Assembly: GCA_947624435.1 (NCBI GenBank)
Contig: CANQKE010000026.1
Coordinates: forward strand, 1 to 37,403
DNA length: 37,403 nt
Source of the DNA: an uncultured Ruminiclostridium sp.
Lineage (GTDB): Bacteria; Bacillota; Clostridia; Oscillospirales; Ruminococcaceae
Direction: 5' to 3'
Of this stretch, positions 30,975 to 37,403 are shown piece after piece. The stretch's first letter is position 1, and each line of letters opens with the position of its first letter. The translations under genes and the position numbers were made by a program. The notes beneath the pieces are model-generated. The model was given only the letters and a program-made list of their open reading frames with translations, searched no databases and was not told where the DNA came from.

Positions 30975-32253
30975 ATGCTTTATCCAAAGCCTGTTCTATA
31001 TCTGCGATTATATCCTTTTTATCTTCGATGCCTATGCTGAGTCTTACCGTGCCTTCGGTTATGCCCGCGTCGGCGAGCTGTTTTGCGGAAAGCTGGCTGT
31101 GAGTGGTGGAAGCGGGGTGTATAACCTGACTTCTCACATCGCCGACGTTCGCTACTATCTGAAGCAGTTTAAGATTGTCCATGAAGTTTATTCCCGCTTG
31201 TTTTCCTCCCGCAAGCTCAAAGGTGAACACGCCGCCGCAGCCCTTGGGCGTGTACTTTTTCGCCAGCTCATGATACGGGCTTGACGGCAAAGCGGGGTAG
31301 TTTACCTTTGCGGCCTTTGGGTGATCTTCGAGGAACTGCGCCACGGCAAGCGCATTTTCACAATGCCTTTGCATACGCAGCGACAGTGTTTGTATACCGG
31401 TAAGGCAGCTCATCGCATTAAAGGGCGCAAGGCACGCGCCGAGATCTCTCATGATAAGCGCGCGCAGTCTGGAGATGAACGCCGCCTCGCCCAAGTCGGC
31501 GAACACCACTCCGTGGTAGGATACGTCCGGCTCGTTGAACAACGGGAAACGCGGATTGTCCTTGAATTTGAATTTTCCGCTGTCTACCACTACTCCCGCC
31601 ATGACCTGTCCGTGTCCGCTTAAGAATTTTGTCGCGGAGTGTATTACAAAGTCCGCGCCCCACTCTATCGGGCGGCAGAGGTACGGGGTGGTAAAGGTGC
31701 TGTCCGCCATGAACGGTATGCCGTGCTTATGCGATATATCCGCTATCTTGGATAAATCGGACATGTTGGCGTTGGGATTGCCTATCACCTCGGTGAAGAA
31801 CAGCCGCGTTTTGTCGGTCACCGCGTTTTCCCACGCGTCGAAATCGTCGGGATCGACAAACGTCACCTTGACTCCCATTCTTTTAAGAGTGATGCCCAGC
31901 AGATTTATCGCGCCGCCGTAAATATTTATAGAGGATACCACCTCGTCGCCCTCCACGCAAAGGTTGGCTATCACATTGAAGATAGCCGCGTGTCCGGAGG
32001 AGAACGACAGCGCCGCATATCCGCCGTCCAGCGCCGCTACCCTGCGCTCAAACATTTCGGAGGTGGGATTTTGCAGCCGTGAATAGATATTCCCCGGCTC
32101 TTTAAGCTCAAATAATTCTCTGGCGTGCGCCGCACTGTGAAAAACATAAGCGTTAGTCTGGTAAAGCGGCGGCGTCACCGACATGGTGGCTTCGTCCGTC
32201 TCATAACCCGCATGCACCGCGAGCGTATCTATGCCGTAGTTGTTATTGTCCAT
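30973..32253 (-). CDS. metY: O-acetylhomoserine sulfhydrylase (Cys/Met-metabolism PLP enzyme)
   Basis: 426 residues, the usual MetY length (longer than ~380-residue MetB/MetC types). Motifs: TLAVHAGYE start, [45 protein letters not shown] and the PLP lysine K209 in [11 protein letters not shown]. Converts O-acetylhomoserine plus sulfide to homocysteine (direct sulfhydrylation) in the cytoplasm. Single gene with its own promoter (32292-32320). I see no S-box or T-box in the short leader. Confidence 0.94.
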   Translation of the reverse strand: MDNNNYGIDTLAVHAGYETDEATMSVTPPLYQTNAYVFHSAAHARELFELKEPGNIYSRLQNPTSEMFERRVAALDGGYAALSFSSGHAAIFNVIANLCVEGDEVVSSINIYGGAINLLGITLKRMGVKVTFVDPDDFDAWENAVTDKTRLFFTEVIGNPNANMSDLSKIADISHKHGIPFMADSTFTTPYLCRPIEWGADFVIHSATKFLSGHGQVMAGVVVDSGKFKFKDNPRFPLFNEPDVSYHGVVFADLGEAAFISRLRALIMRDLGACLAPFNAMSCLTGIQTLSLRMQRHCENALAVAQFLEDHPKAAKVNYPALPSSPYHELAKKYTPKGCGGVFTFELAGGKQAGINFMDNLKLLQIVANVGDVRSQVIHPASTTHSQLSAKQLADAGITEGTVRLSIGIEDKKDIIADIEQALDKA

Positions 32254-32291
32254 AATTTTCTTCCTTTCCTGATAGTGGATATTTCTTTATT

Positions 32292-32320
32292 ATTGTATCA
32301 CAAATCGGGGGAAATGTCTA
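32292..32320 (-). promoter_or_regulatory. Sigma-A type promoter of metY
   Basis: On the minus strand TAGACA (32320-32315), 17-bp spacer, TACAAT (32297-32292), about 39 bp upstream of the start codon. Confidence 0.7.
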
Positions 32321-32411
32321 TAGGGCAATTGAGGTGTGGGAGGGAAAAGGCAAAATTCGAGTTCGTTCCGGTTTGAATGCAGCAAATGCAAACCTCCTAA
32401 AAAATAATTTG

Positions 32412-32451
32412 ACCTTCGGAAGACTCAGCAATAAATGAGTCTTCCGAAGGT
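32412..32451 (-). terminator. Terminator of the AT-rich minus-strand cluster
   Basis: ACCTTCGGAAGACTCA (32412-32427) pairs over 16 bp with TGAGTCTTCCGAAGGT (32436-32451). On the minus strand it is followed by CAAATTATTTTTT. It lies 76 bp downstream of the last gene of the cluster. Confidence 0.8.
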
Positions 32452-32526
32452 TGTTATACGCTTATCCGAATTTCGAGTATCATTATATCTTATACAGCAA
32501 TGAGTGAATTGTGCAGTAAATAAAAT

Positions 32527-34021
32527 TTATTCAATATCAAATAACTTTATATTTTTATAAATGGAGTCACAGATCAGTTTGGCAAGTTCAAGGTTACATT
32601 CGGGAGTGTAACCGTATCTATGCAGAAAATAATCAGGTCGATCTCTTTTTTCAAAGAGAGGAAAAGCGTCGACTTTTATTATGGGAGCTTCTATTGTCTC
32701 CCAGCGAAACCAGTGGAAATATTGATTCCCATATAAATCAGTCTGCCAGTTAGCTGCTACGAAAACAGCTATATCATTTTTTTCGTATTTTATTTTGTCC
32801 ATTAAATCAAAACATGCGGAATAATCATAATTTAAACAATTAGCATAATTAACCACTTTATAAGGTAACTTTAAAATCTGCTGTAAATATGAAGCAATGG
32901 TTTCATCATCCTTTACGCCATATCCAAAAGAGCGTAGATCTCCAAATATGTAAATTGTACCTGCATATATTTCAGGACTTTCTGCAGTGACTCTGATACC
33001 GTCTTTTATATGTACATATTCTTCGCAAATATCAATATATTTTTGCGGTTCATTCTCTGTTGCATATTGAACCTTAGGGAATTTCAACGTTTGCAAAAGT
33101 TCTTCCTGTGGCTTCCTGAGCAATTGAGGCGGGAGATGATTAAAATCATCTTTTACCTTTTCAATTACCCTGACATCCATATAGAAGTCAGGATTATCCA
33201 AAAGCTTTTCATTTGCAGTTAACTTTGAGAAAGCAAAAGCCCCTCCTCTATGTAAATTGGCTGTTCTGACTACTATAATTTTTGGTATTTTTTCTTTGAA
33301 TCTTTCTACAAAAAAGTATTTTGTCATTAAAGCCGATAGCATATATGTTAGTGAAATAACTTTGGTATGGGTCTTGTTAAAAAAGCTTAACGCATACTGA
33401 TACTTATAATAATCAAAAGCAAATAAAACAATATCTTTATTGGTTAATTGAATAGAGCCATTCAAATCATCAAGGGTATAAATTAACCCTTCTATCTTCA
33501 GTTTATAAATATTATCAAGAGTAAATATGTGTTTAACAGCGATATCCGAATTACGCAAAAACGGGAGAATTACTTTTCCAACTCTGGCATCTGTTACAAT
33601 ATTGATTTCCTTAATCCCTATATTCTTAAAAAACTCAAATATATTAACCCCAACAGAAGCTAATTCTGCAATTTGTTGTACAATATCGGAATAAAACCTG
33701 TCATAAAAAGAATTCCTTTCAATAAACGAATCTATTCCAAATATATAATTGTTATAGGTTTCCTGACTGCTGTCTGTAAATTTGATAGTTGTATTTATTA
33801 TAATTTATTGAACGTGTGATAAATTCCTTTATCTTTATTTTATTTTCTGCGTTGTATAATATTATTTTTATAGAATAGATACCTGCGCCTGAAATGTTAT
33901 AACTGCATAAAGTACTATTAATTATATCAGAGGCATATTCTTTATGCCGATTACAGAAAACGGAATATTGTATTAGATACTTTTCATTATTAGTCAACTT
34001 AATATCTATATATAATTCCAT
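32527..34021 (-). pseudogene. SGNH-like surface-polysaccharide protein, copy A, frameshifted
   Basis: Two reading frames make up one gene. The first (ATG 34021 to TAA 33752, 89 codons) matches the N-terminal beta domain of copy B without gaps (EKY, SDI, YNKYN against YTKYN). The second, open from about 33805 to 32527, matches the rest (AELASVG, EINI, RVGKVILPF). The switch is a +1 shift near the AAATTT run at 33778-33783; total length 1495 nt fits 497 codons plus a stop and one extra base. The second frame has no normal start before TTG 33558, inside the domain. The nucleophile region reads IFGDLRSFGYG, without the usual GDS serine. Could be decayed, phase-variable or a sequencing error. Confidence 0.7.
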
Positions 34022-35756
34022 TTAAGATATACGTCGTTACGATACATTTATCTGTCATGTTTGTTATTTCGAATTCCTGAATTACAGCATTCTGAGGAAT
34101 TATTTTTTGATCATTTGATGTAATATTTGATTTTCTGTTACTAATTCCTATAATATCTAATACATCCTCTGCTAACAGTTGAGCAATATTTCTATTATAA
34201 TGTTGAGGAAGCGGATCAAAAAAATCCGTAGATATTTTTGCGTATTTACGTATATCTATTAAATTAACGCACTCATATTTCAATGCAAGTTTTTCAATGA
34301 TTTTGTTTTGCTCGATTCTGTGAAAAAAACTTATATCTTGTCCAAATTCCGGAAATTCAACTTCCGGTACTGTTTGAATGAGGAGCTTTGTTTTTTCGGA
34401 TAAATGCTCACAAACATACGCAAGCTCATTAAAAATATCATCTGACGAAATTTCAATAGGTGAATATTCGCTAAAAAAAGAAGAATCAACATCTTCTTCC
34501 TTAATCAGCAAAGAGCAAAGAATAAAAATAAGAGCCCGTTTCTTAGATTTGTATTTACGCATATGTTCTATACCTAAAAGCGTAATTAATATAAATCCTG
34601 TGTCAGAATTATAAACATCTTTATCGAATGTATACGCATCGTTAATGGTGTTTACTCTTGACAACCACTCGTTTTTTATTTCGTCTGATTCACGAATTGT
34701 AACGGCTATATTAAGGCAACACGGGGTAGGAGATATATCTGCAAATTTAAAATTAGACAAGCGCGGTTGCAAATACGCCGCAACCGGACGCAAAGGGCAT
34801 GCACCATATATAATCAAACGTTGGCATTCATTAATTTCAGACTTTATATTGGTATAACTTCTCACATTTGATTGATTTATCCACTTGGGCTTATCAATCT
34901 TATTTAATTGCGCAGCCACTTCTCCGACAACATTGATTTCGGGATAGCCTAACTCGGCGTACACCCACTGCTCTACTCCCATACCCAAAATACGGCATGA
35001 AAATACGAACTGTAGTGCCTTTCCGTCTTTTACGGCATAGCACCCTACTATACCATGATCGCCATATTTATCCTTAACATGAACAACTCCACTGATTATA
35101 TTCGGATCAGAGAATATTATATCCACCTCCTCTTGTGAAATTCTATCTTTTGTAAAGTTAAGCTGATTGTTGCGGTGTATCATCTCATAAATTCGCACCA
35201 GCTTATCGCTGCAATCCTCTATCAATTCAACGTATATCTCAGACTGATATAGAAATTCTTCGTTAGAGCCGCTCTGTGCTCTTGCCTCAACTTTTTTCTC
35301 CAGTACCTTGTACTGATTCAGTCTTGAATGATCATTGTCATCTTTGCCGGTAAACGCCGGGTCTTTTACAAGCTCAGGCAGCTTGTCCGGTAAGGTTACG
35401 TTTATACCCCCCCCCGAGGAAAATTTTACCTCTTCAAGATTATTCACATTGTCGTCGATGAAAAGGCAGTTTACCGGGCGAAGATTCATATCCGAAATTA
35501 TGTTCTTGACGCGTTCTCCCTTTGATGTCCAATCTATGGACGGAAATACAAAATAGTCCCAAACGCCAAGCTCTTCCAACTTTGCCTTGGTCTTCTCGTA
35601 ATCGTTTTTGGAACAGATAGAATTTACTATTCCGCGGTCGGTGAGGCGCTTTACCAACTCAATATTTTCTGGAATTGCAGTGACCTCTCCGTCAGAAAGA
35701 ACACCTTTCCAGAAGGTTTCATCCAAGTCCCAAATCAGTAATTTTATTGTTTCCAT
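33999..35756 (-). CDS. FkbH-like HAD-family protein with C-terminal extension
   Basis: 585 residues, AAAAGGAG before ATG 35756. HAD phosphatase-like domain about 1-130: DLDETF (D10, D12) and CLFIDDN. FkbH/GNAT-like domain about 150-310: YEMIHRNNQLNFTKDR and YGDHGIVGCYAV. A third region about 315-560 looks SGNH-like (RLIIYGACPL, DPLPQHYNR). FkbH proteins load or modify glyceryl-type groups on carriers; beside SGNH-like genes they usually belong to surface-polysaccharide decoration. The last 20 residues (CIVTTYILNG) resemble the frame upstream of copy B, and the stop lies by a TATATATA tract (34007-34014), so this and copy A may once have been one gene. It contains a G9 run. Confidence 0.8.
   Translation of the reverse strand: METIKLLIWDLDETFWKGVLSDGEVTAIPENIELVKRLTDRGIVNSICSKNDYEKTKAKLEELGVWDYFVFPSIDWTSKGERVKNIISDMNLRPVNCLFIDDNVNNLEEVKFSSGGGINVTLPDKLPELVKDPAFTGKDDNDHSRLNQYKVLEKKVEARAQSGSNEEFLYQSEIYVELIEDCSDKLVRIYEMIHRNNQLNFTKDRISQEEVDIIFSDPNIISGVVHVKDKYGDHGIVGCYAVKDGKALQFVFSCRILGMGVEQWVYAELGYPEINVVGEVAAQLNKIDKPKWINQSNVRSYTNIKSEINECQRLIIYGACPLRPVAAYLQPRLSNFKFADISPTPCCLNIAVTIRESDEIKNEWLSRVNTINDAYTFDKDVYNSDTGFILITLLGIEHMRKYKSKKRALIFILCSLLIKEEDVDSSFFSEYSPIEISSDDIFNELAYVCEHLSEKTKLLIQTVPEVEFPEFGQDISFFHRIEQNKIIEKLALKYECVNLIDIRKYAKISTDFFDPLPQHYNRNIAQLLAEDVLDIIGISNRKSNITSNDQKIIPQNAVIQEFEITNMTDKCIVTTYILNGIIYRY
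35407..35415 (-). repeat. Homopolymer of nine G (coding strand) inside the FkbH-like gene
   Basis: Nine C on the plus strand, encoding part of SSGGG after the FIDDN motif. Runs of this length are slippage-prone and can switch a gene off and on; they also cause sequencing errors. Confidence 0.8.
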
Positions 35757-35854
35757 TTATATTCTCCTTTTTATGTATTCAAACGATTTATCTGCACTTC
35801 CAATATCACTGTATCCTCAACAGAAATAAACTAGCGTTCAATAAATAAAAATTA

Positions 35855-37403
35855 TTAAATGTCAAACAACTTTATATTTTTATAAATGGCGTCACGGATC
35901 AGTTTGGCAAGTTCAAGGTTACATTCGGGAGTGTAACCGTATCTATGCAGAAAATAATCAGGTCGATCTCTTTTTTCAAAGAGAGGGAAAGCGTCTACTT
36001 TTATTATGGGAGCTTCTATTGCCTCCCAGCGAAGCCAGTGGGTATATTTATAATCAAAAATATCAGTCATCCAATTTGCCATAACGAACACAGCTATATC
36101 GTTTGCATTAAAATCGATTCTATCCATTAAGTTTAATGCATGGGTATAATTATATTCCCAACAGTTAGCATAATTTTGTACTCTATATGGTAATTGCAGT
36201 ATATTCTGAAGATAAGATGCTATCGTTTCCTCGTCTTTAACGCCATAGCCTAACGCATGCGGACCGCCAAATATATAGATTGTGCCTATATAACTTTCAG
36301 GATTTCCGATAGTTTTACGTATTCCGTGCTGTATATTCATATGTTCCTCATCCATGTCAGCAAATTTTCTATAATGCGCTTTATTATCAAAAATGGTGTG
36401 AGGGAATTTCATTAATTTTATGAGTTCATCTTTAGGTATTCTTCGAAGCTGAGGGGGAAGCGATTCATAACTATTCGTTATTCTTTTTATTATATCTGTT
36501 TCATTAATAAAATTTTTGTCATCTAAAATTTTTTCATTTGGTGTAAGTTTGGAATAATCAAACGCCTCGTTTCTACGTAAATTAGCAGTTCTTACCGTAA
36601 TTATTTTCGGGATTTTGTTTTTTAATCTGTCTATAAATAAATATTGTGTCAATAAGTAAGATAATACGTATGTTATTGTATAAATTTTAGCATTAGTTCC
36701 GGAAAACAATTTGTGTATGTTGTTAAAATTATCATAGTCAAAAGCATATAAAACAACATCTTTTTCGCCTGTCGGCAACGGATTATTTATGTCATTTATA
36801 TTATAACATTCTGTTTCAAGATCCAACAAATTAACATTGTCAGTGGTAAACAAATATCTAACTTTCACATTCGAACTTTTAATAAACGGCATTATAACTT
36901 TTCCAACTCTTTCATCAATGAAAATATTGATTTCATCTATTCCCTGTTTTGTAAAAAATTCAAACGGATTACACCCGACTGCAGATAATTCAGATATTTG
37001 ATTTACAATTGAGATGTAAACATTATCTGCATGAATATTTCGATTGATAAATTCCTCTATTTCAGCTGCTGCATCTATACATGATGTATCTTCTAAATAT
37101 TTAAAATGATTATATTTTGTATAGCTGATTGGCGACGTAAAAAAATCACAAATCCGCTTTTTTGTCATTGCATCATAAACAATTGCTTTTGCGCGCCACC
37201 ATCCTGATCTTAACACATTTACTTTGAATTAGTTCTGATCCGTAATATCTGATATAAATTCATTGAGCCTATTACGAATGACTAATAGCTTAACCATATA
37301 CTTTTCAGAACAGTTAAATCGGATATCTGTTATAAATTGACCGTTAATTATATATGTTATAATAAATATATACAGTTCGGCAATTTCATTCTTTTGCGAA
37401 AAG
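35855..37403 (-). pseudogene. SGNH-like surface-polysaccharide protein, copy B, interrupted by in-frame TAA; 5' end outside window
   Basis: The long frame 35855-37216 (453 codons from GTG) continues in the same frame beyond a TAA at 37229-37231 to the window edge. The upstream part (AELYIFIITYIINGQFI, then EKYMVKLLVIRNR and ISDITDQN) aligns without gaps with copy A, whose Leu stands where B has the stop. So the TAA is probably a nonsense change in one gene rather than a boundary. Alternatively the 453-codon part is translated alone from GTG 37216, but no good ribosome binding site is visible. The nucleophile region reads IFGGPHALGYG, again without the GDS serine. AT-rich like copy A. Confidence 0.65.
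35868..36041 (-). repeat. 174-bp near-identical copy of 32543-32716 (3' ends of SGNH copies A and B)
   Basis: The two segments differ at about six positions by eye, while the rest of the two genes is strongly diverged. They encode the shared C-terminus (EAPIIKVDAFPLFEKRDRPD and onwards). This suggests recent gene conversion or recombination between the copies. Confidence 0.8.

Noticed and set aside
1-37403. CRISPR array, tRNA or rRNA genes, riboswitches
   Set aside because: No regularly spaced repeat-spacer pattern, no cloverleaf or rRNA-like stretch, and no recognisable riboswitch core was found by eye; small or diverged RNA elements could be missed.

Overview
The window looks like the chromosome of a Gram-positive gut or rumen Clostridium-class bacterium, most likely Ruminococcus or a close Oscillospiraceae relative. 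This is inferred from the AAAGGAG-type ribosome binding sites, the NPxTG-type surface anchors after Ser/Pro/Glu-rich linkers, the Nif11-leader/NHLM export genes and the Prok-RING plus DUF2628 protein. No species can be named from the sequence alone. Most of the window has moderate GC; the last 4.9 kb is clearly AT-rich.

Layout. 1-375 is the tail of an IS1182-type transposase. 522-3173 is a secreted thermolysin-like (M4) protease with an unusual internal surface-anchor signal. 3566-8006 is a five-gene plus-strand regulatory operon: LytTR response regulator, GHKL histidine kinase, STAS anti-sigma antagonist, HAMP/PP2C phosphatase and RsbW-like ATPase. From 22057 down to 8132 everything reads on the minus strand: a DUF3089 lipoprotein, CstA, an NHLM secretion protein, a C39-peptidase ABC exporter, a second NHLM ABC transporter, a 62-residue leader-like protein, an ECF-like sigma factor, a condensation/acyltransferase-fold protein, and thirteen small precursor peptides with GG leaders. 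22471-25902 (plus) is a surface-anchored 5'-nucleotidase. 26334-30892 holds a RING/DUF2628 membrane protein, a polytopic membrane protein that appears to start at CUG, a TrmN6-like methyltransferase, RsmI and a small membrane protein. 30973-32253 (minus) is MetY. 32527-37403 (minus) is an AT-rich cluster with an FkbH-like HAD protein between two related, apparently disrupted SGNH-like genes.

Main discovery candidate. The precursor array (8132-12485) and its exporters form an RiPP-like export system with no recognisable lanthionine synthetase, radical SAM, YcaO or other classical maturase. The thirteen cores fall into three kinds: very short aromatic tails (two identical MSIWTYH, plus RSTFMYI and others), amphipathic helices sharing an FFTKDVP-type motif, and zinc-ribbon-like modules (CPxC...CxxC). 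Some peptides combine helix and ribbon. The only candidate tailoring enzyme is the condensation-fold protein. The nearby GHKL kinase/LytTR pair is of the peptide-pheromone-sensing type, so a link to the short cores is plausible but unproven.

A second strong signal is the divergent promoter region 22112-22328. It is symmetric about position 22220: two sigma-A promoters with identical 17-bp spacers, each preceded at exactly 12 bp by two 14-bp boxes spaced 21 bp apart, the geometry expected of a LytTR-type activator. It would control the 5'-nucleotidase on one side and the DUF3089/CstA genes, and possibly the whole export operon, on the other.
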